From contig NZ_JAQQXR010000007.1 in the NCBI RefSeq assembly GCF_028595325.1, positions 124,001 to 188,000 of the forward strand: DNA of 64,000 nt, given 5' to 3'. Positions 29,775 through 40,895 of the stretch are shown one piece after another. The notes below the pieces were generated by a model. The model was not told where the DNA came from and searched no databases. It worked only from the letters and a program-made list of their open reading frames with translations. The stretch comes from Janthinobacterium fluminis (GTDB taxonomy: Bacteria; Pseudomonadota; Gammaproteobacteria; Burkholderiales; Burkholderiaceae_D). Every line of letters starts with the position of its first letter. Positions within the stretch are counted from its first letter, which is position 1. The translations under genes and the position numbers were made by a program.

Positions 29775-29794
29775 GGTGGAGCTCCTTCAGATCA

Positions 29795-29806
29795 ATGGGC
29801 GCCCAT
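29795..29806. promoter_or_regulatory. candidate operator in divergent ydcZ/LysR region
   Basis: Perfect palindrome ATGGGCGCCCAT in the 81-nt space between the divergent transporter and LysR genes. Its position suits a regulator site, but its strong GC core differs from the usual T-N11-A LysR box, so the assignment is tentative. Confidence 0.35.
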
Positions 29807-29855
29807 AGTATTATGTCGCTAACATTAACTCCAATTCGTATTTTGTCATCAATGT

Positions 29856-30797
29856 ATGCATGAAATGAATAATCTGCGCGCCGTCGACTTGAACCTGCTG
29901 GTCATCCTGGAGGCGCTGCTGAGCGAGCGCCACCTGTCGCGCGCGGCCGCGCGCCTGCACATGAGCCAGCCGGCCGTCAGCCACGCGCTGGGGCGGCTGC
30001 GCGCGCTGCTGGACGATCCCTTGCTGGTGCGCGGACGCGGCGGCTTCCAGCCGACGGCGCGCGCGCTGGAATTGTCGCGTCCGCTCGCGGACGCCTTGCA
30101 GCATGTCCGCTCCGTGCTGGGCGGGGCCGTGTTCGACGCCGCGACGGCGCGCCGCACCTTCCGCCTGGCGATGTCCGACTACGGCGCGGCGATCGTCTTG
30201 CCCGGGCTGATGCGGCGGTTGCGCGCCGAGGCCCCCGGCATCGACCTGAGCGTGGTCTACGCCAGCCGCGAGTCGATGGCGGCCGGCGTCGTCGACGGCG
30301 ACATCGACCTGGCGCTGGGCGTGTTTCCGCACACGCCGGAGACGCTGCGCCGCGAGACGCTGCTGGAGGAGCGCTTCGTCTGCGCGCTGGACGCGGCGAC
30401 GCTGCCGGACGGCGCGGCGCTGACGCTGGACGCCTATCTGGCGCGGCCGCACGTGCTGGTGGCGTCGGGGGACCGGGCGATGGCGACGGAGGTCGATACG
30501 GAATTGGCGCGGCACGGCTGGACGCGGCGCATCGCGCTGCGCTTGCCGCACTGGGCGGTGGCGCCGGCCGTGCTGGCCGGCACCGATCTGGTGCTGACGG
30601 TGGCGCGGCGCGCCTTGCGCGGCGGCGCCGCCGGGCTGGCGCTGGTGGAGCCGCCGTTCGCCATCGCGCCGTTTGTGTTCGAGCAAATCTGGCATAGCCG
30701 GGCCGAGGGCGACGCCGGCCTGAGCTGGTTGCGCGTGGCCCTGCGCGGCGCCGCGCTGGAGCGGGACGCGGTAACGTCCGGCGGTGCCGGCGGCTAG
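29856..30797 (+). CDS. LysR-family transcriptional regulator
   Basis: 313 residues. The helix-turn-helix (about 7-66) contains LNLLVILEALLSERHLSRAA and SQPAVSHALGRLR, the pattern of the NodD/LeuO-like LysR subgroup. The effector domain follows with the usual DYGAAIVLPGLM opening. It is divergent from the YdcZ-type transporter gene and is the obvious candidate regulator of it. The ATG at 29856 is used; a second ATG at 29865 is equally possible. The inducer is unknown. Confidence 0.87.
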   Translation: MHEMNNLRAVDLNLLVILEALLSERHLSRAAARLHMSQPAVSHALGRLRALLDDPLLVRGRGGFQPTARALELSRPLADALQHVRSVLGGAVFDAATARRTFRLAMSDYGAAIVLPGLMRRLRAEAPGIDLSVVYASRESMAAGVVDGDIDLALGVFPHTPETLRRETLLEERFVCALDAATLPDGAALTLDAYLARPHVLVASGDRAMATEVDTELARHGWTRRIALRLPHWAVAPAVLAGTDLVLTVARRALRGGAAGLALVEPPFAIAPFVFEQIWHSRAEGDAGLSWLRVALRGAALERDAVTSGGAGG

Positions 30798-30816
30798 CCG
30801 GCGTCCCAGGCAGGGC

Positions 30817-31224
30817 TTACAGGCCGCCGCCCTGGCCGTCGAACTTGCGCTCGATCAGTTCGATCTTGTAGCCGTCCGGGTCGGTGACGAAGGCGATCAC
30901 GGTGTTGCCGCCCTTGACCGGACCGGCTTCGCGCGTGACGTTGCCGCCGTTCGCCTTGACGGCCTCGCAGGCTTGGTAGATGTTGTCGGCGGAAATGGCC
31001 AGGTGGCCGTAGGCGTTGCCGTGGTCATAGCTGTGCACGCCGTAGTTATAGGTCAGTTCCAGTTCCGCGTGGTCCGGGTTGGCGCCGTAGCCGAGGAAGG
31101 CCAGCGTGTACTGGTACTCGGGATTGTCGCTGGTGCGCAGCAGTTTCATGCCGAGCACGGCGGTGTAGAAGTCGATCGAGCGCTGGAGGTCGCCGACCCG
31201 CAGCATGGTGTGCAAAATACGCAT
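30817..31224 (-). CDS. gloA: lactoylglutathione lyase (glyoxalase I)
   Basis: Converts the hemithioacetal of methylglyoxal and glutathione to S-lactoylglutathione. The 135-residue protein aligns position by position with E. coli GloA, keeping the four metal ligands H5, E56, H74 and E122. The E. coli-type length without the insertions of zinc-dependent eukaryotic forms suggests Ni/Co preference. It is a single-gene unit, 81 nt downstream of osmC on the same strand. Confidence 0.95.
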   Translation of the reverse strand: MRILHTMLRVGDLQRSIDFYTAVLGMKLLRTSDNPEYQYTLAFLGYGANPDHAELELTYNYGVHSYDHGNAYGHLAISADNIYQACEAVKANGGNVTREAGPVKGGNTVIAFVTDPDGYKIELIERKFDGQGGGL

Positions 31225-31305
31225 CGTAATCCTTGGTGGTGTGGGGCTAAAAACCAGAATTCTATGCGCTTTGGCGTTTCCGTGCCGGGGCCGGCCGCAG
31301 CCGGC

Positions 31306-31731
31306 CTAGTTTTCCAGGCGGGCGTCGAGCGTGATGTGGGTGTTCAGCAGCTTCGACACGGGACAGCCGAGCTTGGCGCGCAGCGCCGCCGCCTCGAACG
31401 CGGCCTGGTTGGCGCCCGCTATCGTCGCCACCAGGTTCAGGTGCACTTCCGTGATGGCGTAGCCGTCGGCGCCCTTGTCCAGCGTCACCGTCGCCGTCGT
31501 CATCAGGCGCTGCGCCGTCATGCCCGCCTCGCCCAGCTGGCCCGACAGCGCCATCGTGAAGCAGGCCGCGTGGGCCGCGCCGATCAATTCCTCGGGATTG
31601 CTGCCGGGCCCCTGTTCAAAGCGCGCATTGAAACCGTACTGGACGTTGTCGAGCGCGCCGCTTTCCGTCGAGATGCTGCCCATGCCCTCTTTCAAGTTGC
31701 CGCTCCAGACCGCTGTTCCTGACTTTTTCAT
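31306..31731 (-). CDS. osmC: OsmC-family peroxiredoxin
   Basis: 141 residues. The redox cysteines C57 (AACFTMALS) and C123 (LGCPVSKLL) are in the OsmC positions, and the N-terminal SGNLKEGMGSISTESG fits OsmC rather than Ohr. The protein reduces organic hydroperoxides and is osmotically induced in enterobacteria. It lies upstream of gloA on the same strand, so both may belong to a stress-related group. Confidence 0.93.
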   Translation of the reverse strand: MKKSGTAVWSGNLKEGMGSISTESGALDNVQYGFNARFEQGPGSNPEELIGAAHAACFTMALSGQLGEAGMTAQRLMTTATVTLDKGADGYAITEVHLNLVATIAGANQAAFEAAALRAKLGCPVSKLLNTHITLDARLEN

Positions 31732-31812
31732 GATGTACTCCCGTTCTTGTTAAGAATCCATCATGCGCCGCTTCAACTCTCCCTTCCGTGCGATGCCGCA
31801 CATACAGGGCCG

Positions 31813-33147
31813 CTAGCGGCGCGCGGCCGGCGTGACGCGCCAGACGACGTTGCCGACGTCGTCGGCCACCAGCAGCGCGCCGGCGCCGTCGACGGCGACG
31901 CCGACGGGGCGGCCGCGGGCGTTGCCGAACTCGTCGAGGAAGCCGGCGACGAAGTCTTGCGGCGGCCCGGACGGCCGGCCTTCGCTGAACGGCACGAAGA
32001 TCACCTTATACCCGCTGTGCGGCTTGCGGTTCCACGAGCCGTGCTGGCCGATGAAGGCGCCGCCGTGGAAGGATGCGGGGAACAGCTGGCCGTCGTAGAA
32101 CGCCAGCCCCAGCGACGCCGTGTGCGCGCCCAGCGCGTAGTCCGGCGCGACGGCGCGCGCCACCAGGTCCGGGCGGGGCGGCTTGACGCGGGCGTCGACG
32201 TGCTGGCCGAAGTAGCTGTAGGGCCAGCCGTAGAAGGCGCCGTCCTTGACCTGCGTCATATAGTCGGGCACCAGGTCGTCGCCCAGTTCGTCGCGCTCGT
32301 TGACGGCGACCCACAGCGCGCCGCTGTGCGGCTGCCAATCCATGCCGACCGGGTTGCGCAAGCCGCTGGCGTAGAGGCGCGCCTTGCCGCTGGCGCGCTC
32401 GAACTGCCAGATCGCCGCACGGCCGGCCTCCGCCTCGACGCCGCGCTCGCCGGCATTGCTGTTCGAGCCGACGGCGACATACAAAAAGGCGCCGTCCCGG
32501 CTGGCGACGAGGTTCTTGGTCCAGTGATGGTTGAGCGGTCCGCCCGGCAAGTCCATCACTTTCACGCCCGCCGCCGTGATCGCCGTCTGGCCCTGCTGGT
32601 AGGGGAAGCGCAGCAGCGCGTCGGTGTTGGCCACGTACAAGTCCTCGCCGACCAGCGCCATGCCGAACGGCGAATTCAAGCCCTGCAGGAACACGCTGCG
32701 GGTCTTGGCGACGCCGTTCGCGTCGATATCGCGCAGCAGGGTGATGCGGTTGGCGCTGTCGCCGGCCGCGCCGGCCTTCTTCATTTGCGAGCGCAGGATC
32801 AAGCCCTTGATGCCCTTGCCGTCGGCGGGCTTGGGCGGGGCCTGGGTTTCGGCCACCAGCACGTCGCCGTTCGGCAGCACGTACAGCCAGCGCGGATGGG
32901 CCAGGTCGCGGGCGTAGGCGCTGACGGCGAAGCCGGGCGCCACCAGCGGCCGGGCGTCGCCCTGCCAGGGCTTGGCCGGCGCGGCGTTGATGGTCGGAAT
33001 CAGCGAATGCCGCGGCTCGGGCAGCGCCGGGTTCGGGCCGAAGCCGGGCGGCATCGGCACGGCGGCGCGGGCGGCCAGCGCGCACAGCGCGGCCAGCAGC
33101 GCCGCGCGCTGCGGCCAGCGGATCTTGCGGCCTTCGCTGTTGCCCAT
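31813..33147 (-). CDS. secreted sorbosone/aldose-type sugar dehydrogenase (beta-propeller)
   Basis: 444 residues from the ATG at 33147; an upstream extension would add 41 atypical residues. A signal peptide (about 9-28) precedes a six-bladed PQQ-glucose/sorbosone dehydrogenase propeller: [31 protein letters not shown] at the start, [15 protein letters not shown] mid-way, and [19 protein letters not shown] near the end, each a family hallmark. It probably oxidises an aldose or sorbosone in the periplasm with PQQ; no PQQ synthesis genes are in the window. Exact substrate unknown. Confidence 0.85.
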   Translation of the reverse strand: MGNSEGRKIRWPQRAALLAALCALAARAAVPMPPGFGPNPALPEPRHSLIPTINAAPAKPWQGDARPLVAPGFAVSAYARDLAHPRWLYVLPNGDVLVAETQAPPKPADGKGIKGLILRSQMKKAGAAGDSANRITLLRDIDANGVAKTRSVFLQGLNSPFGMALVGEDLYVANTDALLRFPYQQGQTAITAAGVKVMDLPGGPLNHHWTKNLVASRDGAFLYVAVGSNSNAGERGVEAEAGRAAIWQFERASGKARLYASGLRNPVGMDWQPHSGALWVAVNERDELGDDLVPDYMTQVKDGAFYGWPYSYFGQHVDARVKPPRPDLVARAVAPDYALGAHTASLGLAFYDGQLFPASFHGGAFIGQHGSWNRKPHSGYKVIFVPFSEGRPSGPPQDFVAGFLDEFGNARGRPVGVAVDGAGALLVADDVGNVVWRVTPAARR

Positions 33148-33245
33148 GGTGGCGCCTCGCTGTGCGGTGGAGGGGATCGCTGCCTGCCTATCTGCTGCCA
33201 CCATCTTAGCGATTTGCCGGCGCGGCGGTCGCGCGATTGCGGCGC

Positions 33246-33623
33246 CTACTCCGACGCGGACGGCTCCCACAACTCGACCTTGTTGCCGTCCGGGTCGAGG
33301 AACCAGCCGAAGCGGCCGTATTCGTAAGAAGCGATCTTGCCGACCAGCTCGGCGCCGGCCAGGCGCACCTGGCGCAGCGCGCCGTCGAGGTCGTCAACGA
33401 CGAGGTTGAACATGAAGCCGCTCTCGGACGGCGAAAAATACGTCGTGGCATCCTCGAACGGGCTGAACACGGTGCAGCCGCCCTGCGGCATCATCTTCGG
33501 GAAGAAATTGGCGTAATCCGAGGACTCGCGCGGCAAACCAAGATGCTGCTGATACCAGGCCAGCAGCCCGTTCGGGTCTTTCGATTTGAAAAAAATCCCG
33601 CCCACGCCCAATACTTTTGCCAT
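33246..33623 (-). CDS. VOC-family (glyoxalase-like) protein
   Basis: 125 residues from the ATG at 33623 ([16 protein letters not shown]). It contains the paired beta-alpha-beta modules of the vicinal oxygen chelate fold, ending [17 protein letters not shown], the usual metal-site Glu region. This group includes glyoxalases, dioxygenases and resistance proteins; the function here is unknown. It lies 80 nt from the LexA box at 33703, but the promoter geometry there points the other way, to nadK. Confidence 0.85.
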   Translation of the reverse strand: MAKVLGVGGIFFKSKDPNGLLAWYQQHLGLPRESSDYANFFPKMMPQGGCTVFSPFEDATTYFSPSESGFMFNLVVDDLDGALRQVRLAGAELVGKIASYEYGRFGWFLDPDGNKVELWEPSASE

Positions 33624-33677
33624 ACTCTGTTTCCTCGAATCGTTTTTTTTAGAGAGAGAGGTCGTTACGCGCCCCAC

Positions 33678-33722
33678 TTGCAGCCAGGCCCAGTCCGCTC
33701 TATACTGTGAATATATACAGTA
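33678..33722 (+). promoter_or_regulatory. SOS promoter: sigma-70 core with LexA box, upstream of nadK-recN
   Basis: -35 TTGCAG (33678-33683), a 17-nt spacer, -10 TATACT (33701-33706). The LexA box TACTGTGAATATATACAGTA (33703-33722) overlaps the -10 and fits the consensus CTGT-N8-ACAG with full outer symmetry. It reads towards nadK and recN, leaving a leader of about 160 nt. A second possible promoter, TTGCAT-N17-GATATT (33814-33842), lies closer to nadK and lacks a LexA box. Confidence 0.85.
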
Positions 33723-33871
33723 TGTCGATGCGTGGACGCGCTGGCGCCCGGCATGTCGTTCCCCCGGGAAAACGGCCGGCGGTGGGGATTTCGGCTTGAA
33801 GCTTTAGCTAAGGTTGCATGATATGCTACTTTACTAGATATTTCCACAGGTAAACATTTCCCGAGATTGCT

Positions 33872-34774
33872 ATGCCCCTTACGCCTGCCAAGAACCACAC
33901 CATCGCCCTGGTCGTGCGCCAGCACACCGACGGCATCGAGGAGTCGGTGCAAACGCTGCTCGACTTCCTGCGCGGCCAGGGGCGGCGCGTCGTCTTCGAG
34001 GCGGAGACGGCGGCCCACCTGGCCTTTCCCGGCGTGGCGGCGCTGAGCGCGGCCGAGATCGGCGCCCAGGCCGACGCCGCCATCGTCATGGGCGGCGACG
34101 GCACCATGCTGGGCATGGCGCGCCAGCTGGCGCCCTACGGCGTGCCGCTGATCGGCGTCAACCAGGGCCGGCTCGGCTTCATGACCGACATTCCCCTCGA
34201 ACGCATGCTGCCGGTGCTGGCCGACATCCTCGGCGGCAAATTCCGCGCCGAGCGCCGCACCCTGCTCGAAGGCAGCGTGCTGCGCGACGGCCAGGCCATC
34301 CACACCGGCATGGCCGTCAACGACGTCGTCGTCGCGCGCGGCGCCGGCGCCGGCATGGCCGAACTGCGCGTCGACGTCGACGGCCACTTCATGTACAACC
34401 AGCGCTCGGACGGCCTGATCATCGCCACGCCGACCGGCTCGACGGCCTACGCGCTGTCGGCCGGCGGGCCGCTGCTGCACCCCACGCTGGGCGGCATCGT
34501 CATGGTGCCGATCGCCCCGCACGCCCTGTCGAACCGGCCCATCGTGCTGCCCGACAGCAGCCGCATCGAAGTGCAAATCGTCCGCGGGCGCGACATCAGC
34601 GTCAACTTCGACATGCAAACCTTCGCCAGCCTGATCCAGAACGACCGCATCGTCATCACCCGCTCGCCGCACACGATCACCTTCCTGCACCCGCAAGGCT
34701 GGAGCTACTACGACACGCTGCGCGAAAAACTGCACTGGAACGAATACCCGTCCGGCGAAGGCAAGCTGCACTAG
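33872..34774 (+). CDS. nadK: NAD kinase
   Basis: Phosphorylates NAD to NADP. The 300-residue protein has the conserved GGDGTMLG (74-81), the second motif [10 protein letters not shown], and the substrate-binding [16 protein letters not shown]. It is followed after 28 nt by recN. In many betaproteobacteria hrcA precedes nadK; here no hrcA is found, and instead an SOS-type promoter lies upstream. If that promoter serves the operon, nadK would be partly induced on DNA damage together with recN, with the 33814-33842 promoter giving basal supply. Confidence 0.96.
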   Translation: MPLTPAKNHTIALVVRQHTDGIEESVQTLLDFLRGQGRRVVFEAETAAHLAFPGVAALSAAEIGAQADAAIVMGGDGTMLGMARQLAPYGVPLIGVNQGRLGFMTDIPLERMLPVLADILGGKFRAERRTLLEGSVLRDGQAIHTGMAVNDVVVARGAGAGMAELRVDVDGHFMYNQRSDGLIIATPTGSTAYALSAGGPLLHPTLGGIVMVPIAPHALSNRPIVLPDSSRIEVQIVRGRDISVNFDMQTFASLIQNDRIVITRSPHTITFLHPQGWSYYDTLREKLHWNEYPSGEGKLH

Positions 34775-34802
34775 CCCCCATCCACCCTCACACAAAGCGC
34801 CC

Positions 34803-36470
34803 ATGCTCCGCACACTGTCCATCCGCGATTTCGTCATAGTCGATTCGATAGAACTGGAATTTTCCGCCGGCTTCAGCGTGCTGACGGGGGAAACCGGCGC
34901 CGGCAAGTCCATCCTGATCGACGCGCTGACGCTGGCGCTGGGCGGGCGCGGCGACGCCAGCGTCGTGCGCGAGGGCGCGGCCAAGGCCGACATCACGGCC
35001 GACTTCGGCGTCGGCGCCCAGGCCGGCGCCTGGCTGGCGGCCAACGAATTCGCCAGCGACGAGGGCGGCGCGCTGCTGCGCCGCGTCATCGACAACGCCG
35101 GGCGCAGCAAGGCCTACATCAACGGCATCGCGGCGACGGCGGCGCAGCTGCGCGAACTGGGCGACCTGCTCGTCGACATCCACGGCCAGCACGCCCACCA
35201 GTCGCTGCTGAAAACGGAGGCGCAGCGGGCCCTGCTCGACTCCCAGGCGGCCGGCCGCGACGGCGGCGCCGAGGCGGGCGCGCGTGCCGTCGCCGGCCTC
35301 TACAAAAGCTGGCGCGCCCTCGTCAAACAACGCGAAGAATACGAAAGCAACGCCGCCAACGTGCTCTACGAGCGCGAGCGCCTCGAATGGCAGGTGGGCG
35401 AACTGGAAAAGCTCGCCGCCAAGCCGGGCGAGTGGGCCGACATCACCGGCGAGCACAGCCGCCTGTCGCACGCGGCCAGCCTGCTCGAAGGGGCGCAGGA
35501 AACGCTGGGCGCCCTGTCCGAGCAGGAAGACCAGCCCATCCTGTCGCAACTGTCGCTGCTGAACCAGAAACTGGGCAAGCTGGTGTCGGTGGACGCCGCG
35601 CTGCAGCCGGTCATCGACCTGATCGAATCGGCCCGCATCCAGCTGCAGGAAGGCGTCTACGCGCTCAACACCTACCTGGACCGGGTCGAACTCGACCCCG
35701 AGCGGCTGCGCCGGCTCGACGCGCGCATGGAAGCGCTGCACGGCATGGCGCGCAAATTCCGCGTCGCCCCGGAAGAACTGTGCGACGAGCACGCCAGGCT
35801 GACGGCCAAGCTGCAGCAACTGGCCGAGGCCAGCGACATCGAGGGCTTGCGCCGGCAAGAGGAAGGTCAGCTGGCCGCCTACCTGGAAGAGGCCGGCAAA
35901 CTGTCGCTGACGCGGCGCGTGGCGGCGCAGGCGCTGGGCGGCGCCGTCACGGCGGCGATGCAGGAACTGAACATGGGCGGCGGCAGCTTCGAAGTGGCGC
36001 TGCACCCCTGCGAGCCGAGCGGCGGCGGCCTCGAACACATCGAATTCCTCGTTGCCGGGCACGCCGGCACGGCGCCGCGGCCGCTGGCCAAAGTGGCGTC
36101 GGGCGGCGAACTGGCGCGCATCGCGCTGGCGATCTCCGTCATCACCTCGAACGCGACGACGACGCCGACGCTGATCTTCGACGAAGTCGACAGCGGCATC
36201 GGCGGCGGCGTGGCCGAAGTCGTTGGCCGCCTGCTCAAGCGCCTGGGGCAAGAGCGCCAAGTGCTGTGCGTGACCCACCTGCCGCAAGTGGCCAGCCAGG
36301 CCAGCCAACACTTCCAGGTGGCGAAAAGCACGCTAGCGAGCGGCAAGACGGCATCGCGCATCGACATCCTCGACGCCAAGGCGCGCGTCGAAGAAGTGGC
36401 GCGCATGCTGGGCGGCCTGGAAATCACCGCCACCACGCGCAAGCACGCGCGCGAGCTGCTCGCCTCTTAG
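34803..36470 (+). CDS. recN: DNA repair protein RecN
   Basis: SMC-like ATPase that holds broken DNA ends or sister chromatids during double-strand break repair, classically one of the most strongly LexA-regulated genes. The 555-residue protein has Walker A GETGAGKS near the N terminus, the coiled-coil arms in the middle, and the C-terminal ABC signature and Walker B with LIFDEVDSGIGG and CVTHLPQVAS. It lies 28 nt after nadK and is read from the same SOS-type promoter. A REP-like hairpin starts 7 nt past its stop and probably ends the transcript. Confidence 0.96.
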   Translation: MLRTLSIRDFVIVDSIELEFSAGFSVLTGETGAGKSILIDALTLALGGRGDASVVREGAAKADITADFGVGAQAGAWLAANEFASDEGGALLRRVIDNAGRSKAYINGIAATAAQLRELGDLLVDIHGQHAHQSLLKTEAQRALLDSQAAGRDGGAEAGARAVAGLYKSWRALVKQREEYESNAANVLYERERLEWQVGELEKLAAKPGEWADITGEHSRLSHAASLLEGAQETLGALSEQEDQPILSQLSLLNQKLGKLVSVDAALQPVIDLIESARIQLQEGVYALNTYLDRVELDPERLRRLDARMEALHGMARKFRVAPEELCDEHARLTAKLQQLAEASDIEGLRRQEEGQLAAYLEEAGKLSLTRRVAAQALGGAVTAAMQELNMGGGSFEVALHPCEPSGGGLEHIEFLVAGHAGTAPRPLAKVASGGELARIALAISVITSNATTTPTLIFDEVDSGIGGGVAEVVGRLLKRLGQERQVLCVTHLPQVASQASQHFQVAKSTLASGKTASRIDILDAKARVEEVARMLGGLEITATTRKHARELLAS

Positions 36471-36477
36471 CAACAAT

Positions 36478-36582
36478 GGGGTCAGGTCTAGACATGACGG
36501 TTTTAGCCTAAAAAACAACAGGGGTCAGGTCTAGACATGGCGGTTTCTGCGCCGAAAACCGCCATGTCTAGACCTGACCCCA
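36478..36582. repeat. REP-like repeat cluster with long hairpin
   Basis: Three copies of a unit beginning GGGGTCAGGTCTAGACATG: direct at 36478, direct at 36521, and inverted ending at 36581. The second and third form a hairpin with 26-nt perfectly complementary arms (36521-36546 and 36556-36581) and a 9-nt loop. The unit contains its own small palindrome TCTAGA. It fills the recN-hemH gap, and a TATAAT (36590-36595) that may serve hemH lies just beyond it. This has the form of REP/BIME elements spread by RAYT transposases. Confidence 0.85.
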
Positions 36583-36631
36583 ATGTGTCTATAATGCAGG
36601 CTGTTTCCGTTCACCGCCTTTAGACGCCCCC

Positions 36632-37741
36632 ATGTCCTTTCTTCCCGAACCTTCTTATATTCACGGCAGTGTCGACCGCAGCGCCGTTGTGCTGGTGAAC
36701 CTGGGCACGCCCGACGCGCCGACGCGCTCGGCCGTGCGGCGCTATCTGAAGCAGTTTTTGTCCGATCCGCGCGTCGTCGAAATCCCCCGCCTGCTCTGGT
36801 GGTTCATCTTGAATTTGCTGATTTTGCCGTTCCGCTCGGGTAAGTCGGCGCAGAAGTATGCCTCGATCTGGACGCGCGAGGGCTCGCCGCTGAAGGTGCA
36901 TACGCAGAAGCAGGCGCTGTTGCTGCGCGGCGCCCTGGGCGAGCGCGGCCACGACGGCGTCAGCGTCGTGATGGCGATGCGCTACGGTTCGCCGTCGCTG
37001 CCCGAGGTGCTGGCCAAGCTGCAGGCCGAGGGCTGCGAGCGGGTCGCCATCCTGCCCGCCTATCCGCAGTATTCGGCCACGACCACCGGCTCGATCTACG
37101 ACGCTGTGTTCGCCCATTATGCGCAGGTGCGCAATGTGCCGGAGTTGCGCTTCGTTAAAAATTACCACGACCACGAGGGGTATATCGACGCCCTGCGCGA
37201 CGCCGTGCTGGCGCACTGGGAGGCCAACGGCCGCCCGCACAAGCTGGTGATGAGCTTCCATGGCGTGCCCAAGCGCACGCTGTTGCTGGGCGACCCCTAC
37301 CATTGCCAGTGCCTGAAGACGGCGCGGCTGCTGGCCGCCAAGCTGCGCCTGGCGCCGGAGCAGTATGTGGTGACGTTCCAGTCGCGCTTCGGCAAGGCCG
37401 AGTGGTTGCAGCCGTACACGGCGCCCACCTTGCAGCAACTGGCCCGCGACGGCGTCACCAGCGTCGATCTGCTGTGCCCCGGTTTCACCAGCGATTGCCT
37501 GGAAACGCTGGAAGAGATCGCGATGGAGGCCAGGCACGATTTCGAGGCCGCCGGCGGCAAGCAGTTCCACTACATCGCCTGCCTGAACGAGGCGCCGGCC
37601 TTCATCGCCGGCCTCGCTGAAATTGCCGAGCAGCACATCATCGGCTGGCCGACGATGAAGACGGCGGCCCAGCGCGAGGCCGGGCAGCGCGACGCCGCGG
37701 CGGCCCGCGCGGCGGCCCTGCAGTTGGGCGCGCGGCAGTAG
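36632..37741 (+). CDS. hemH: ferrochelatase
   Basis: Inserts Fe2+ into protoporphyrin IX, the last step of haem synthesis. The 369-residue protein has the family opening [20 protein letters not shown], the active-site histidine in SFHGVPKR, and the C-terminal segment [12 protein letters not shown] with the conserved acidic residues. The position between recN and grpE is usual for Burkholderiales. A TATAAT sequence at 36590-36595, next to the repeat cluster, is a plausible -10, but no good -35 is visible at the correct distance. Confidence 0.96.
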   Translation: MSFLPEPSYIHGSVDRSAVVLVNLGTPDAPTRSAVRRYLKQFLSDPRVVEIPRLLWWFILNLLILPFRSGKSAQKYASIWTREGSPLKVHTQKQALLLRGALGERGHDGVSVVMAMRYGSPSLPEVLAKLQAEGCERVAILPAYPQYSATTTGSIYDAVFAHYAQVRNVPELRFVKNYHDHEGYIDALRDAVLAHWEANGRPHKLVMSFHGVPKRTLLLGDPYHCQCLKTARLLAAKLRLAPEQYVVTFQSRFGKAEWLQPYTAPTLQQLARDGVTSVDLLCPGFTSDCLETLEEIAMEARHDFEAAGGKQFHYIACLNEAPAFIAGLAEIAEQHIIGWPTMKTAAQREAGQRDAAAARAAALQLGARQ

Positions 37742-37844
37742 GCCGGGGACGCCGCGCATGGCCGCAGTGGCGGGGGCGGCGGCGACGCTGTTAAAATAGC
37801 CGGCTGTCGCGTGAACTTGCGGGCAATTGCCGCTTGCCGCCGGC

Positions 37845-37934
37845 TCAGGGCAGCGCCAGTTCGCTGTAGCATATCCACGCCGCGGCAAGGATGGCGTAGG
37901 CGAGGATGGTGGCGGCGATGATCGGCACTTTCAT
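37845..37934 (-). CDS. probable 29-residue single-span membrane protein
   Basis: An ATG at 37934 preceded by GGGAG at 7-nt spacing opens a 29-codon frame, MKVPIIAATILAYAILAAAW and nine more residues ending ELALP. It encodes one hydrophobic helix with a Lys near the N terminus. It is oriented against hemH and grpE in the 430-nt gap 37742-38171, which otherwise has no gene. Small one-helix proteins of this type often modulate larger membrane complexes. No homologue is known to me; support is the ribosome-binding site and composition only. Confidence 0.5.
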   Translation of the reverse strand: MKVPIIAATILAYAILAAAWICYSELALP

Positions 37935-38078
37935 GATGCGCTCCCGGAACGGCGTGTGTTGCGTGCTCAGCAGTCTGTCATCTACATAGTAGACGCTGTG
38001 GCGCAAAAGAGAATCTCCCCGCCGGCAAAGTTTTGTAACGGCGCCGCCGCCCCCGCCGCAGTCCGGTTTGGTATATCC

Positions 38079-38106
38079 CTTGAAACAGTAGGATATAGCC
38101 CCATCT
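38079..38106 (+). promoter_or_regulatory. sigma-32 heat-shock promoter of grpE
   Basis: CTTGAAA (38079-38085), a 13-nt spacer, and CCCCATCT (38099-38106) match the E. coli sigma-32 consensus CTTGAAA-N11-16-CCCCATNT exactly. It is 65 nt before the grpE start. No CIRCE (HrcA) element is visible in the region. Confidence 0.9.
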
Positions 38107-38171
38107 GCCGGGAGTGTTGTAAAGAAGTATCGCCAAACTAATTTAAGTCATTGATTGTAGGAGTCTTTTAG

Positions 38172-38699
38172 ATGCAAGATCAGGAAAACCCCGCTGTACC
38201 TAATGCGCAGGCCGAGGCCGCGCCATCGACTCCCGCCGAACCGACCCTGGAAGAGCAGCTGGCCAGCACGGAAGCCCGTCTTGCTGAAATGCACGACGCC
38301 TTCATGCGCGCCAAGGCCGATGGCGAGAACATCCGCCGCCGCGCCCAGGAAGACGTCGCGAAGGCGCATAAATTCGCCGTCGAAAGCTTCGCCGAAGCCA
38401 TGGTGCCGGTCAAGGACAGCCTGGAGATGGCCTTGACGGTGGAGTCGCCGTCGCTGGACTCCTTGAAAGAGGGCGTCGAGATGACCCTGAAGCAGTTGTC
38501 GTCCGCGTTCGAGAAAAACCGCCTGCTGGAGATCATGCCGGTGCAGGGCGAGAAGCTCGATCCGATGAAGCACCAGGCCGTCGCCGTGGTGCCGGCGGAG
38601 CAGGAGGCGAATACGGTCGTGGCAGTGTTGCAAAAAGGATATATGATTGCGGACCGCCTGTTGCGTCCGGCCATCGTTACCACCGCGCAAGCAAAATAA
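38172..38699 (+). CDS. grpE: nucleotide exchange factor GrpE
   Basis: Releases ADP from DnaK. The 175-residue protein has an acidic disordered N-terminal ~35 residues, a long helix ([24 protein letters not shown] region), and the C-terminal beta domain with [36 protein letters not shown] sequence ending the protein. TAGGAG precedes the start. It opens the heat-shock group grpE-dnaK-dnaJ and is preceded by an exact sigma-32 promoter. Confidence 0.95.
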   Translation: MQDQENPAVPNAQAEAAPSTPAEPTLEEQLASTEARLAEMHDAFMRAKADGENIRRRAQEDVAKAHKFAVESFAEAMVPVKDSLEMALTVESPSLDSLKEGVEMTLKQLSSAFEKNRLLEIMPVQGEKLDPMKHQAVAVVPAEQEANTVVAVLQKGYMIADRLLRPAIVTTAQAK

Positions 38700-38732
38700 A
38701 TACAAATAATAAGCCGTGCGGCATCAAGACAT

Positions 38733-38760
38733 CTTGAAAGCACACAGTTTTTCCACATAT
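38733..38760 (+). promoter_or_regulatory. second sigma-32 promoter, for dnaK
   Basis: CTTGAAA (38733-38739), a 13-nt spacer, and CCACATAT (38753-38760), one mismatch from CCCCATNT. It lies 39 nt before the dnaK start, in the 100-nt gap after grpE, so dnaK-dnaJ can be heat-induced independently of the grpE promoter. Confidence 0.75.
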
Positions 38761-38799
38761 AAGAACCATCTGAACTTTAGCAAATAAGGAAAAAAAATC

Positions 38800-40749
<1,950 letters not shown>

Positions 40750-40805
40750 GCTGTTTAACGACTTTTAGGTCGTGCGCTACGGCGCGGCGGATGCCGCGCT
40801 GACAT

Positions 40806-40850
40806 GCCGAGCCGAGCGACCGTCCAGAACGGTACTCGACTCGGCTTTTT
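40806..40850 (+). terminator. intrinsic terminator or attenuator between dnaK and dnaJ
   Basis: Imperfect hairpin GCCGAGCCGAGCGACC / GGTACTCGACTCGGC with loop GTCCAGAAC, followed by TTTTT. It would reduce read-through from dnaK to dnaJ, giving less DnaJ than DnaK, as is usual in cells. No separate strong promoter for dnaJ is seen in the 46 nt that follow. Confidence 0.75.
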
Positions 40851-40895
40851 CGTGTAATTAGTACATCAGTAGATAGACTGCAAGGTGCCGACAAC

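Noticed and set aside
33722..33799. 25-codon frame starting inside the LexA box
   Set aside because: Its ATG is part of the LexA box and has no ribosome-binding site; it is better seen as leader sequence of nadK.
36590..36595. TATAAT next to the repeat cluster as a full hemH promoter
   Set aside because: No -35 hexamer at 16-18 nt and no extended -10 TGN; kept only as a note.
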